Source: JAJFFW01 sp965263375
Lineage (GTDB): Bacteria > Pseudomonadota > Alphaproteobacteria > Caulobacterales > Parvularculaceae
Direction: 5' to 3'
NCBI GenBank assembly: GCA_965263375.1
Contig: OZ253669.1
Location: 1,922,001 to 1,986,000, forward strand
Length of the DNA: 64,000 bases
How positions within the stretch are numbered: the first letter of the stretch is position 1; the number at the start of each line of letters is the position of its first letter. Positions 18,735 through 27,101 of this stretch are shown here, in pieces. The translations under genes were made by a program, and so were the position numbers. The notes below the pieces were generated by a model. It searched no databases and was not told the DNA's origin. It saw only the letters and a program-made list of their open reading frames with translations.

Positions 18735-18767
18735 AAAAGGCCGCGACGAAAATCGCCGCGACCTTTT
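18735..18767 (+). terminator. Probable trmFO terminator hairpin
   Basis: Imperfect stem-loop, 65 bases after the trmFO stop. The outer arms are AAAAGG/CCTTTT, the inner arms CGCG/CGCG and CGA/TCG with two mismatches, and the loop is three bases. The right arm ends in a short T run. A second, weaker hairpin (AAGCGCCC at 18677-18684 with GGGCGCTT at 18697-18704) lies directly before it without a T run. Confidence 0.5.
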
Positions 18768-19300
18768 CCCTTAGCACGACCTTGGGGGAGAGTAGTCGTA
18801 CGTTCGGGACCGTAAAACTTGTATGTCTTATTTATGCTTTAAAGATATTCTTTTAAATCAGTATAACAATGAATATTAGTTGATATCAAAATTTGTTTAA
18901 TTATCGCGTCATTCTTACCTGTAATAAAATTAGCCCTTAGAATAATTGTCTTTTATGCACACGTCAACTCATGCGCGTGTAATTAAGTGTTTGGGCATCC
19001 GTCAGAATGTCCATTCAATATTTGAAGGTTGTGTTAACCAAAAATTTCTTTCCAGATGGTTAAGCACATTGCGCGAGCGCGAACAATTGCTTCCGCCCGG
19101 AACAATTGTCGCAACGCCCCGCCGGTCAGAATTTCTTCGCTCTTCTTGTCGAAATGAATCAGACTCATTTCAACAATTCTATTTTCACAGGCTAGAAAAC
19201 AAGCGCCAAACTTGGTCCTATGGACAAAGTTCCTTAAAAAGTCCCATTATCCTGAATACTTAAGCCAGGCGCCGAAAACCAAATACAAAGAAAAATTTTC
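18768..19300. other. Mostly non-coding stretch between trmFO and the SDR gene
   Basis: The part 18780-18950 is AT-rich and has no supported frame. A 309-base open frame (18955-19263), listed separately, is the only coding candidate. No tRNA-like fold or repeat is visible. The SDR promoter must lie near the right end. Confidence 0.4.
18955..19263 (+). CDS. Hypothetical small protein (doubtful)
   Basis: An open frame of 102 codons from the ATG at 18955. The middle part reads like protein (arginine- and glutamate-containing segments LSRWLSTLREREQ and GTIVATPRRSEFL), but I recognise no family. No Shine-Dalgarno precedes the ATG and third-position bias is weak. It sits in the only long gap of this part of the window. 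It could be a real small gene, a decayed remnant or chance. Confidence 0.28.
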   Translation: MHTSTHARVIKCLGIRQNVHSIFEGCVNQKFLSRWLSTLREREQLLPPGTIVATPRRSEFLRSSCRNESDSFQQFYFHRLENKRQTWSYGQSSLKSPIILNT

Positions 19301-20065
19301 ATGACGGATGAACGAATCACAAAGCCCAACCACCCACAAGTTGACCTTTCTGGAAAAACAGCTCTTGTCACCGGCGCCTCTCGTGGCATCGGTTACGCAA
19401 TGGCCAAGACCCTTGCTAAGGCTGGCGCACACGTTCTTGCCCTTGCCCGCACCGTGGGCGGCCTAGAAGAACTTGATGACGCCATTAAAAGCGAAGGTGG
19501 CAGCGTGTCGCTCATTCCTGCGGACCTTAATGATGCGGATGCAATCGATAAACTCGGGCCTGCCCTTGCGGAACGGCATGAAAAGCTCGACATCTTGTTT
19601 TCGAACGCCGCCCTGCTTGGTGAGCTTGCGCCGCTGGCGGATATAGATCCCAAAATATGGGATCTTACAATTGCCACCAATATCTCTGCCAATTGGCGGA
19701 TTATTCGCGCCGTCGACCCGTTGCTAAGAGCCTCTAAAGGCGCACGCGTTGTATTTACAACCTCAAGCGCGGCCGAGGTGGCCCGCCCATTCTGGGGGCT
19801 TTACGCAGTGACCAAAGCTGCTCTTGATATGATGGCCAAAACATATGCATTGGAGATAGAAGTTGCTGGCGGGAAGGTCGCGATTCTTGACCCTGGCGCC
19901 ATGCGCACCGGCATGCGCGCCCAAGCAGCGCCTGGCGAAGACCCTGCAGTCTTACCGCATCCAGATGAACTATCCCCGCTAATGATGTATGCAGTCTCGC
20001 CTGATTATGATGGACAAGCAGAACGCTTAGTCTTTCGTGACTGGCGTGCGCAAGGACGAGTGTAA
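19301..20065 (+). CDS. Short-chain dehydrogenase/reductase (SDR)
   Basis: Classical SDR of 254 residues. The cofactor motif TGASRGIGYAMA lies at about residues 28-39 and the structural Asn in SNAAL. The catalytic serine is in TTSSAAE and the YxxxK pair in YAVTKAAL. NAD(P)(H)-dependent oxidoreduction is secure, the substrate is not. The sequence resembles the YciK-like oxidoreductases (LDILFSNAALLGELAPL, DPGAMRTGMRAQA), which are of unknown substrate. It is monocistronic and convergent with yacG, 20 bp away. Confidence 0.85.
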   Translation: MTDERITKPNHPQVDLSGKTALVTGASRGIGYAMAKTLAKAGAHVLALARTVGGLEELDDAIKSEGGSVSLIPADLNDADAIDKLGPALAERHEKLDILFSNAALLGELAPLADIDPKIWDLTIATNISANWRIIRAVDPLLRASKGARVVFTTSSAAEVARPFWGLYAVTKAALDMMAKTYALEIEVAGGKVAILDPGAMRTGMRAQAAPGEDPAVLPHPDELSPLMMYAVSPDYDGQAERLVFRDWRAQGRV

Positions 20066-20085
20066 AAACCTAAAACAATATTAGA

Positions 20086-20286
20086 TCATTCTGCAGAATA
20101 GTTTTCTTCATCTGCGCCTTCATCTGCTCCCTCAACGGCGGGTATAGCATATCCGCCGGAAAGCCAGCGGTGTAAGTCAATATCCGCGCATCGCTTCGAA
20201 CAGAAAGGCGCATAGTCCTTGTCCTGTAAATTATTACAAATGGGACATCGCGCCGTTTTAGAACCAGACTTAGACGGTGAAATCAT
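20086..20286 (-). CDS. yacG: YacG-type DNA gyrase inhibitor, zinc-binding
   Basis: A 66-residue protein with the family four-cysteine zinc site: CPIC followed about 15 residues later by CSKRC, then ADIDLHRWLSGGYAIP. In E. coli YacG binds GyrB and blocks DNA binding. The acidic C-terminal tail is characteristic. Its start overlaps the RNase E/G gene end by 17 bp, so it is translated as the last gene of the infA-maf-rng-yacG run, its usual place in alphaproteobacteria. Confidence 0.9.
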   Translation of the reverse strand: MISPSKSGSKTARCPICNNLQDKDYAPFCSKRCADIDLHRWLSGGYAIPAVEGADEGADEENYSAE

Positions 20287-21487
20287 AGGTTTGTTCCTTT
20301 AAATCTTCAGCGCGCTCAATCACAAAACGCGCGCCAAAGCGTTCAGTCAAGCGCGCAGACCACTGGGGATGCACCTTATAAAAAGCGTGTAGGTCAGAAT
20401 TAAAACGCAATCTCGGTCTTGCTTTTGGGTCCCGCGCTAATGCTATTTCTAATTTAAAGAGGCCCTCATAGACCGCCCAAGAAGTGCGAAAACGCCGCCC
20501 AGGCCTGACCCAACCTGCCCCAACTGGTTCAGTGGCTCTTTGTAATAAGCTCTGCCCTAAGCGAGGCATGGTTACATCCAAAAAGCCATCCGGCGCCATT
20601 CTTCCGATCCGCACCCCGGGTAGTATCGAAACACTTTTTTTCATGCGATCCAATAAAATCTCGCGTTGACGCGCATCACCGGGCGTTAAAAAATCAATGA
20701 CAATGCGGCCGCCAATATCACGCTGCCCCAAAGTGGGGCCGATGACTTCAGCCGCCGCCTCATTCGCCGTTTGACCCGAAACGCCGCCAGCATCAACATC
20801 AATCACGGCGCCGCCTTCAGTTTCATCGATAACTAGCCTTGCACCACCAATCAGTGGCGACACGCGTTCCAGCGCTTCTTCCAGGGCTTGCTGGACGCCT
20901 TCATCATCAAAAGCACAGGGCGCAATTTCGAACTTTGGTCGCGGCCCCAGCGTTGAATACTTTTCACAAAAAATCTTACTCTTAGCGTCGCTGCACAAGA
21001 CTGTTTCAATCGATAGAGTGGTTTGACGCGCCCATTTCAGAGCCTGTCGGAACACATGGATTGAAGGATCAATATCTACTGACAAACGCCGCGGGGTATT
21101 GTCCTTAGATAATGCATGGTGAAGTGTGTTTTTTTCCTCTTCGATTAAATCCTTATCCCAATCAAGACTGACGATAGCCCCTTTATGCTCAAGTGCGCCG
21201 CGCCGTACACGCACCATCGTCCTCGCCCCCTCAGCGGGGGCGTCACTATTGCGCTTTAGGGATAAAAAACTATCCCTTTCTTCACCAAGATCGACAAAGA
21301 CGCCCCCACTTATTTTTTTTCCAATTTTTGCCGCATAAACATCCCCCGCTTCTGCTAAGCGCTGTACGCTTTCGTCGCCGCGCGCAGGCGCAAAGAAAAA
21401 TTTCAGCGCCCGCCCTCGCACCATTAAAGCGGCACGGGTTTGCGCAACCCCTGATGCAATAATCAGTGTTAAGGGATCATGGCGCAT
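20270..21487 (-). CDS. rng: Ribonuclease E/G family protein
   Basis: Endoribonuclease of the RNase E/G family, 405 residues. It has an S1-like part near the N-terminus (residues 35-110), a 5'-sensor/RNase H-like middle, and the catalytic DNase I-like region with the RLVIDETEGGAVIDVDAGG aspartates and the conserved DIGGRIVIDFL block. It is shorter than E. coli RNase G (489) and appears to lack a clear Zn-link cysteine pair, as in the short alphaproteobacterial paralogues beside maf and yacG. The full-length RNase E is presumably elsewhere. It overlaps maf upstream by 11 bp and yacG downstream. Confidence 0.88.
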   Translation of the reverse strand: MRHDPLTLIIASGVAQTRAALMVRGRALKFFFAPARGDESVQRLAEAGDVYAAKIGKKISGGVFVDLGEERDSFLSLKRNSDAPAEGARTMVRVRRGALEHKGAIVSLDWDKDLIEEEKNTLHHALSKDNTPRRLSVDIDPSIHVFRQALKWARQTTLSIETVLCSDAKSKIFCEKYSTLGPRPKFEIAPCAFDDEGVQQALEEALERVSPLIGGARLVIDETEGGAVIDVDAGGVSGQTANEAAAEVIGPTLGQRDIGGRIVIDFLTPGDARQREILLDRMKKSVSILPGVRIGRMAPDGFLDVTMPRLGQSLLQRATEPVGAGWVRPGRRFRTSWAVYEGLFKLEIALARDPKARPRLRFNSDLHAFYKVHPQWSARLTERFGARFVIERAEDLKEQTYDFTV

Positions 21488-22055
21488 ACCCCGCCCCTTT
21501 TAAAAGGTTCGCTGTCTCATAAAGCGGCAGGCCAACAACACTTGAATAAGACCCAACAATAGCAACCACATGAGCAGCAAAAAGCCCTTGGATCGCATAA
21601 CCACCCGCTTTGCCCCGCCACTCATCGCTTTCAACATAAGCATCAATCTCAACAGGTGTAAGGCGCTTTACTTTAACCCGCGTTTCAACAATCCGCACAC
21701 GTTTCTCGTCACTTGGGCCAGACAAACACACGCCGGTAAAAACCCGGTGGGCGCGCCCGGATAAAAGGGACAGACAATTGCGAGCGACGGCCTCATCCTC
21801 AGCTTTCGGTAAAATTCGTCTGCCGCAAGCAACTACGGTATCCGCGGCCAAAATAAGAGCGCCGCGATGAACCGACATAAGGGCTTGCGCTTTTTCTTGG
21901 GCTAAGCGTGCGGCGTACACACGCGGGATTTCGCCAACGCAAGGCGTTTCATCGATATCCGCAGGGGATATCTCATCAGGCGTTACGCCAATCTGGCCCA
22001 GAAGGTCCCGGCGGCGCGGAGAGGCGCTCGCTAATATTAAGCGCGACCGCTCCAT
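21477..22055 (-). CDS. maf: Maf-family nucleoside triphosphate pyrophosphatase
   Basis: House-cleaning nucleotide pyrophosphatase hydrolysing modified or canonical NTPs (dTTP/UTP or 7-methyl-GTP type). The N-terminal signature LILASASPRRRDLLGQIG binds phosphate. The DETP motif, LAADTVVACGRRILPKAED and KAGGYAIQGLFA (dTTP/UTP-type conserved block) follow. At 192 residues the size is normal. It lies 15 bp after infA and overlaps the RNase E/G gene. Confidence 0.93.
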   Translation of the reverse strand: MERSRLILASASPRRRDLLGQIGVTPDEISPADIDETPCVGEIPRVYAARLAQEKAQALMSVHRGALILAADTVVACGRRILPKAEDEAVARNCLSLLSGRAHRVFTGVCLSGPSDEKRVRIVETRVKVKRLTPVEIDAYVESDEWRGKAGGYAIQGLFAAHVVAIVGSYSSVVGLPLYETANLLKGAGYAP

Positions 22056-22070
22056 CAGCGAGCCTTAGAG

Positions 22071-22289
22071 TTATTTAAAACGGTAAGTGATACGGCCTTT
22101 GGAAAGATCATAAGGCGTCATTTCCACCAGGACTTTGTCCCCCGCCAAGACACGAATGCGGTTTTTACGCATTTTCCCAGCTGTGTGCGCAATTATTTCA
22201 TGGTCGTTTTCAAGCTTAACGCGGAACGTCGCGTTCGGAAGCAACTCTTCCACCGTGCCTTCGAACTCCAACAATTCTTCTTTAGCCAT
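22071..22289 (-). CDS. infA: Translation initiation factor IF-1
   Basis: A 72-residue OB-fold protein that binds the ribosomal A site during initiation. Family sequence is unmistakable: MAKEELLEFEG at the start, LPNATFRVKLEN, HTAGKMRKNRIRVLAGD and SKGRITYRFK at the end. The frame runs further upstream to 22355, but the ATG at 22289 is the family start. It is followed closely by maf. Confidence 0.97.
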   Translation of the reverse strand: MAKEELLEFEGTVEELLPNATFRVKLENDHEIIAHTAGKMRKNRIRVLAGDKVLVEMTPYDLSKGRITYRFK

Positions 22290-22316
22290 CAAACCCTCGA
22301 TCCGCGGCGATACAAA

Positions 22317-22347
22317 GGCGGGTGCGCTAAAAAGTGCGCAAACCGCC
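22317..22347. promoter_or_regulatory. GC-rich hairpin in the infA leader
   Basis: Arms GGCGG-TGCGC (22317-22321, 22323-22327) and GCGCA-CCGCC (22336-22340, 22343-22347) pair around an eight-base A-rich loop. It lies 28 bases upstream of the infA start and 46 bases after the phosphatase stop. No T run follows on the minus strand, so either a weak terminator of the phosphatase gene or an infA leader structure. Confidence 0.4.
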
Positions 22348-22392
22348 CTCACCAAATTTGAAGCCGGAAAATGGGCGCGCCTGCGATGAAAA

Positions 22393-22815
22393 TCAAGGGT
22401 TTTTACAAAATTCCTTAAAACGATCGGATATTTTTGCCTTCAACGTCTCAAACACCGAACGATAAGCCGCCATCGCCTCATCTCGCCCGCCACGCACATT
22501 TGACGGGTTTTCGACTTCCCATTCTTCTATCTCAGCTGTTGCGCAACACGCCTGTGCTTCTTTGGCGGCCTCGGGCGTTAAGGCGACGATCAAGTCAAAC
22601 TGACTCAAATCGAGGTTTTTCATCGGTTTAGGCTCATGGGATTCAAGAGGCATTCCAGCCTCCTCCATGACGGCTGCGACGAAAGGATCAAGCCAACCTT
22701 CGTAAACACCAGCCGAATCAACCGTCAGCTCGTTTTTTGCCATAGAGCGTAACAATCCGCTCGCCATCGGTGATCGCACCGAATTTAAATTGCAAACGAA
22801 TAACACTGACTTCAT
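22393..22815 (-). CDS. Low-molecular-weight phosphotyrosine phosphatase-like protein
   Basis: A 140-residue protein with the P-loop CNLNSVRS at residues 8-15 (Cys8 and Arg14, the CX5R nucleophile/phosphate site), in the LMW-PTP/ArsC fold. The position between UPF0262 and infA is conserved in alphaproteobacteria. The general-acid loop, normally an Asp-Pro, here reads VENPSNV (Asn-Pro), which might lower phosphatase activity. The physiological substrate is unknown; arsenate reductase is less likely as there are no ars genes nearby. Confidence 0.82.
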   Translation of the reverse strand: MKSVLFVCNLNSVRSPMASGLLRSMAKNELTVDSAGVYEGWLDPFVAAVMEEAGMPLESHEPKPMKNLDLSQFDLIVALTPEAAKEAQACCATAEIEEWEVENPSNVRGGRDEAMAAYRSVFETLKAKISDRFKEFCKNP

Positions 22816-22833
22816 CGACCAACCCTGATTGCC

Positions 22834-23319
22834 TTATCTCATATGGAAGCTGCAAAGCAGCGTGAAAACCCGACGCGCCGTGTTTAAATCGAGATTGATC
22901 TTATCCTTCAACCGATCGATCAAAATCTCTGAGCCCTCATTGTGCATGCCACGGCGCGCCATATCGATGGTCTCGATTTGCGCCGGCGCAGCATTGCGAA
23001 TGGCGTCGTAATAGCTTTCGCACAAAAGGAAGTAGTCTTTGATTATTTTACGAAACGGCGTCATCGACAGATAGATCTGCCCCACCGCTTCACCGCCTTG
23101 TTTGCGAATATCAAAGACCAGGCGGCGCTCGAAATTAGACAGATAAAGCTCAAACGGCCCATTTCCCGCGCCAATTGGCTCAAAATAGTTATCCTCTAGC
23201 AGGTCATAGATCGCGACCTTGCGCTCATGCTCAATATCTGCCGTGGCAGGCGCCAGGGACCGTTCGTCAAGTTCAATCTTGACGATATGCAGAGCGTTTT
23301 CATCAGCCTTATCTGACAT
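22834..23319 (-). CDS. UPF0262 family protein
   Basis: A 161-residue protein matching the alphaproteobacterial UPF0262 family: IVKIELDERSL near the N-terminus, ERKVAIYDLLEDNYFEP, LSMTPFRKIIKDYFLLCESYY and the HNEGSEILIDRL block. Function is unknown. The gene lies 18 bp upstream of the phosphatase in the conserved murA-to-yacG run. In many relatives hisD lies directly upstream; here only 91 bp separate it from the DUF2948 gene. Confidence 0.88.
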   Translation of the reverse strand: MSDKADENALHIVKIELDERSLAPATADIEHERKVAIYDLLEDNYFEPIGAGNGPFELYLSNFERRLVFDIRKQGGEAVGQIYLSMTPFRKIIKDYFLLCESYYDAIRNAAPAQIETIDMARRGMHNEGSEILIDRLKDKINLDLNTARRVFTLLCSFHMR

Positions 23320-23410
23320 GCATGCGCCTATCGATCGTGATTAGATCTTTCCTGCTTCGGCTTTAGCAGTAATTTGTCGTCTATGACAATGCACAGGTTA
23401 CGCAATCAGC

Positions 23411-23863
23411 TTAAAGGTCGTGGCTGGGTTTTGAACGCGTCCTCCAAGGGTCAGACAAATCCGTTATAGCCGCATTTAAACTCTCAACGCTTAACTTTAC
23501 CGCTCCGCCGCCAGCAAAATCAAAATGCAGCTCGCCAGCGCCATCTTGCCCCGCCTCAAATCGCATCGCTAGTAACGCTACGACCGCGTCCTTTGCATCA
23601 GGTCGCAAATTGCTCTGCTGCACTGACAAAACATCGTCAAAATGAACACCAGCGCGTACCCGAGCAAAAGGCCCCCGCGAGCCATTCTGAGCGCATTCCC
23701 AGACAAAACGATTAGCGACAAAAGCAAACCGTCTTTGCGAGGGCAAATACGCAAAATCCCCAATTTTAGCGACAGCATCTTGCAAACTAGAAGACAGCGC
23801 AGCGAGATCTTCTGCGCTCTCCACCCTTAACCGCAGTGGCCTATAGTCTTTAAGCCCGGCCAT
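23411..23863 (-). CDS. DUF2948 family protein
   Basis: A 150-residue protein of the alphaproteobacterial DUF2948 family, which normally follows murA. Typical features are LRLRVESAEDLAALSSSLQDAV, a FAFVANRFVWE stretch, VHFDDVLSVQ and a predicted beta-rich body ending in DLSDPWRTRSKP. No catalytic motif. It starts 6 bp after murA ends, so the two are cotranscribed. Function is not established. Confidence 0.87.
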   Translation of the reverse strand: MAGLKDYRPLRLRVESAEDLAALSSSLQDAVAKIGDFAYLPSQRRFAFVANRFVWECAQNGSRGPFARVRAGVHFDDVLSVQQSNLRPDAKDAVVALLAMRFEAGQDGAGELHFDFAGGGAVKLSVESLNAAITDLSDPWRTRSKPSHDL

Positions 23864-23869
23864 ATCCCC

Positions 23870-25129
23870 TCACTCTTTCACACGCTCAATCAAGACGCCA
23901 AGCGCGGTCAATTTTTCCTCAAGCCGTTCAAACCCTCTATCGAGATGATAGACGCGGTGGACAAAACTTTGCCCTTCCGCCCCTAACGCAGCGATTATCA
24001 AGGACATAGACGCCCGCAAGTCTGTCGCCATTACCGGCGCGCCTTTTAAACGCGAAACACCGCGCACGGTCGCAATCTGTCCGTCAACGGAAATATCAGC
24101 GCCCATGCGCGCAAGCTCTGGCGCGTGCATAAAACGGTTCTCAAAAATAGTTTCTTTGACAATTGAAACACCGTCCGCCGTCGCCGCCATCGCCATAAAT
24201 AGCGCCTGAAGATCAGTGGGAAAACCAGGGAATGGCTCAGTGACAATATCAACAGCGCGTCGGCGCTCGCCTTCACAGCGGACACGAAAACCGTCGGCCT
24301 CTTCTTCAAAGACAAGCCCCGCCTCCTGCAAAGATCCAACCGCCGCGCCAAGCAAATCCAATTTCGTTTGCTTAAGGGTCACTTCGCCGCCAACCGCCCC
24401 AGCAGCCATAGCATAGGCGCCCGTCTCAATCCGATCCGGCAAGACTGTGTGTTCAGCGCCGCCAAGCCGCTGAACACCTTGAATGCGGATAATATCGCTT
24501 CCAGCGCCCACAACCTTCGCACCCATGGCATTTAGACAATCAGCAAGATCTGCGATCTCCGGCTCTCTGGCGGCGTTAGTAATCACCGTCTCGCCCTTCG
24601 CCAGGGTCGCCGCCAACATCGTGTGCTCCGTCGCGCCAACAGAAACGAAGGGAAAATCTACGCGCGCGCCCATAAGACCGTTCGGCGCTTCTGCAAGGAC
24701 ATAACCTTCTTCTAAATCGATAACAGCGCCCATGGCTTTTAGGGCTTTAAGGTGCAAATCCACAGGCCGGGCGCCAATCGCACATCCGCCGGGCAACGAG
24801 ACTTTTGCTTTACCCTCCCGCACCAATATCGGCCCCAACACATTGAAAGAAGCACGCATTTTTCGCACAAGGTCGTATGGCGCCTCAGTTGATGCGATGG
24901 TTGGAACGTGAAGTTTTAATGTTGATCCTTCAAACTCTTGCCTAGCGCCATGAAGCGCAAGCAACGATAAAAGCTGATCAACATCCGCAAGACGCGGCGT
25001 GTTGTGAAGGATCAGCGGCTGATCCGTTAGCAAAGACGCCGCCATAACTTTTAGGGCAGAATTTTTGGCGCCAGATATAACCACCTCGCCATAAAGAGGA
25101 CGCCCGCCAATAATTGCTAACTTATCCAT
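23870..25129 (-). CDS. murA: UDP-N-acetylglucosamine 1-carboxyvinyltransferase
   Basis: First committed step of peptidoglycan synthesis, adding enolpyruvate to UDP-GlcNAc. The 419-residue length is standard. The N-terminal GEVVISGAKNSALKVMAA carries the UDP-GlcNAc-binding Lys-Asn. The catalytic cysteine is in LPGGCAIGARPVDLHL (near residue 115), so the enzyme should be fosfomycin-sensitive, unlike Cys-to-Asp variants. The conserved FPTDLQ and ENRFMHAPEL segments are present. A short conserved Lys/Arg-rich ORF lies 87 bp upstream on the same strand. Confidence 0.96.
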   Translation of the reverse strand: MDKLAIIGGRPLYGEVVISGAKNSALKVMAASLLTDQPLILHNTPRLADVDQLLSLLALHGARQEFEGSTLKLHVPTIASTEAPYDLVRKMRASFNVLGPILVREGKAKVSLPGGCAIGARPVDLHLKALKAMGAVIDLEEGYVLAEAPNGLMGARVDFPFVSVGATEHTMLAATLAKGETVITNAAREPEIADLADCLNAMGAKVVGAGSDIIRIQGVQRLGGAEHTVLPDRIETGAYAMAAGAVGGEVTLKQTKLDLLGAAVGSLQEAGLVFEEEADGFRVRCEGERRRAVDIVTEPFPGFPTDLQALFMAMAATADGVSIVKETIFENRFMHAPELARMGADISVDGQIATVRGVSRLKGAPVMATDLRASMSLIIAALGAEGQSFVHRVYHLDRGFERLEEKLTALGVLIERVKE

Positions 25130-25216
25130 TCAATAAACTCTCTTCACTTATGCGCCGCACTGTTGTGCGCCCTAGCATCCGCCCGCCCAAAAACACAGCC
25201 CCGCAGCACAACCGAC

Positions 25217-25420
25217 TTATAAGGGTTGTTTACGGCGGCGGAGATTTTCACGCAGAGCCGCCGCGAGTTTTTCCTCACGGGTTTGTTTTTTTGAAGGCGG
25301 ATTTGAGGATTTGTTACCGGCAGGCGCGTTCCCCATCGCGCCCTGGTTTTTTTCTCCACCACGGGTCGATGGTTCGGATGTCGCTAAATCGCTAGAATCA
25401 ATAGTGTCTTTCTTCGCCAT
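25217..25420 (-). CDS. Small conserved Arg/Lys-rich hypothetical protein upstream of murA
   Basis: A 67-residue polar protein. The first 45 residues are low-complexity (Ser/Thr/Gly/Asn); the C-terminus is a predicted helix TREEKLAAALRENLRRRKQ. Short proteins ending in LAAALR.NLRRRK beside murA are common in alphaproteobacteria. I take the ATG at 25420 (MAKKDTIDSS); the frame extends to 25483 but that would overlap scoB. Function is unknown, the basic tail suggesting nucleic-acid or protein contact. Confidence 0.6.
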   Translation of the reverse strand: MAKKDTIDSSDLATSEPSTRGGEKNQGAMGNAPAGNKSSNPPSKKQTREEKLAAALRENLRRRKQPL

Positions 25421-25463
25421 AGCGCGCGAGGATAGACAGAACCGCTTGTCGGTCAAGTAAGGT

Positions 25464-26120
25464 TTAGCCAAGCGCCACAGCAAAATCAGCTTGAGTCAGC
25501 TCCTTAACGTCCTCAAGGGGTACGCCGTCAGCCAACTCAATCAATTTTAGCCCTTTGCCCCTATCAATTTCGAAGACGCCCAAATTCGTGATAACGAGGT
25601 CCACAACCTGCTTACCAGTCAAAGGCAACGCACATTCATGCAGCAATTTTGGCGCGCCGGACTTTGACGCATGATCCATCACAACGACGACCCGCTTAAC
25701 CCCAGCGACGAGATCCATTGCGCCGCCCATGCCTTTGACCATCTTACCGGGGATCATCCAATTGGCGAGATCGCCTTTTTCCGATACTTCCATCGCGCCA
25801 AGAATAGACAAATCAATATGACCGCCACGGATCATGCCAAAACTATCGGCGGATGAAAAATAGGATGTACGGTCAAGCTCTGTAATCGTCTGCTTACCCG
25901 CATTGATCAGATCAGGATCAACTTCATCTTCATACGGAAAAGGCCCCATGCCAAGCATGCCATTTTCAGATTGCAAGGTCACATCAACCCCTTCAGGGAT
26001 ATAGTTGGCCACTAGTGTTGGAATGCCAATGCCGAGATTTACGTAGAAGCCATCTTGAAGTTCTTGCGCGGCGCGCGCCGCCATTTGGTTGCGGTCCCAT
26101 CCTTTTGCGACTTCGGCCAT
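25464..26120 (-). CDS. scoB: Succinyl-CoA:3-ketoacid CoA-transferase subunit B
   Basis: Beta subunit of the class I CoA-transferase that activates acetoacetate with succinyl-CoA. The active-site glutamate lies in the SENGMLGMGPFP motif (near residue 50). NLGIGIPTLVANYIP and MVKGMGGAMDLVAGVKRVVV are family blocks. Length 218 is normal. Its ATG overlaps the scoA stop (TAATG), so the subunits are coupled. The pair allows ketone-body or PHB-derived acetoacetate to enter central metabolism, fitting the lipid-oriented content of the window. Confidence 0.94.
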   Translation of the reverse strand: MAEVAKGWDRNQMAARAAQELQDGFYVNLGIGIPTLVANYIPEGVDVTLQSENGMLGMGPFPYEDEVDPDLINAGKQTITELDRTSYFSSADSFGMIRGGHIDLSILGAMEVSEKGDLANWMIPGKMVKGMGGAMDLVAGVKRVVVVMDHASKSGAPKLLHECALPLTGKQVVDLVITNLGVFEIDRGKGLKLIELADGVPLEDVKELTQADFAVALG

Positions 26121-26827
26121 TATGCACTCTCCCGTTGGCGTGTGGTGCGTTGTTCAATGCGTTTTTCTTGCTCGCCTTGAATAAATCGCTGCACAAAAAT
26201 ACCAGGGGTATGGATATGGTCAGGGTCAAGCGAACCAGCCGGCGTAATTTCTTCCACTTCCGCCACCGTCAATTTGCCAGCGGTCGCCATCATTGGGTTA
26301 AAATTGCGCGCCGTTTTACGATAAATCAGATTGCCTTGAGGGTCTGATTTCCACGCTTTGACGATGGAAAGGTCGGCGACGAGTCCTGTTTCCATTATAT
26401 ATGTTTCGCCGTTAAATTCTTTGTGCTCTTTACCGTTAGCAATCAACGTACCGACGCCAGTCTTGGTATAAAACCCAGGAATACCAGCCCCGCCAGCTCG
26501 GCAACGCTCAGCCAACGTGCCTTGGGGATTAAACTCCAACTCTAACTCACCAGCCAGATATTGCCGCTCAAACTCTTTATTTTCGCCGACATAAGAAGAA
26601 ATCATTTTCTTGATCTGACGCGTTTCAAGCAACAGGCCCAGACCAAAGCCATCGACCCCAGCATTGTTTGAAATAAAGGTCAGATCTTTAACGCCGCTAT
26701 CGCGTAACGCCGAAATAAGATTTTCCGGAATGCCGCAAAGCCCGAAACCGCCAGACATAATCGTCATACCGTCAAACAACACCCCTTCAAGGGCGTCAAC
26801 GGCATTATTATAGAGTTTATTCGCCAT
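26120..26827 (-). CDS. scoA: Succinyl-CoA:3-ketoacid CoA-transferase subunit A
   Basis: Alpha subunit of the same CoA-transferase. The CoA-binding glycine-rich block MSGGFGLCGIPENLI lies near residues 24-38, followed by the FISNNAGVDGFGLGLLL segment and the GAGIPGFYTKTGVGT motif. The ATG at 26827 (MANKLYNNAVDAL) is preferred over an upstream TTG at 26851 because family members begin with M.NK.Y.s. About 270 bp without a gene separate it from the alkyl sulfatase gene, which ends at 27102 on the same strand. Confidence 0.94.
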   Translation of the reverse strand: MANKLYNNAVDALEGVLFDGMTIMSGGFGLCGIPENLISALRDSGVKDLTFISNNAGVDGFGLGLLLETRQIKKMISSYVGENKEFERQYLAGELELEFNPQGTLAERCRAGGAGIPGFYTKTGVGTLIANGKEHKEFNGETYIMETGLVADLSIVKAWKSDPQGNLIYRKTARNFNPMMATAGKLTVAEVEEITPAGSLDPDHIHTPGIFVQRFIQGEQEKRIEQRTTRQRESA

Positions 26828-27101
26828 GTTGATGAGAACTAATTTCGGCAAAAGTTATTTCGCCCTTTTGTTCTTCCCTATTGAAAATCCGGTTTTTGTC
26901 ATACGCATTTTAGGCGCTTGCGAAGCCTAAGCAGGTATCTGTATTTGCAGAAATACTACCTGGGAGAAACCCCTATTAAAATACGTAGTACCACCTATGA
27001 TTAGAGGGATGACTTAAACCAGCCCGTCAACAAAACCGAAAACCGCTATGCGGAAATTTGAACCATCTCAGTAGTGGCGATCTTGAGCGGCGGTCTCAGA
27101 T

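Noticed and set aside
18582..18747. 13-base word GAAAAAGGCCGCG occurring in the trmFO end and again in its terminator
   Set aside because: Too short and in unrelated contexts; taken as chance.
26910..26928. Possible lux-box-like dyad near TAGGCGCTTGCGAAGCCTA
   Set aside because: The arms do not pair symmetrically (central mismatches) and no LuxR gene is present.
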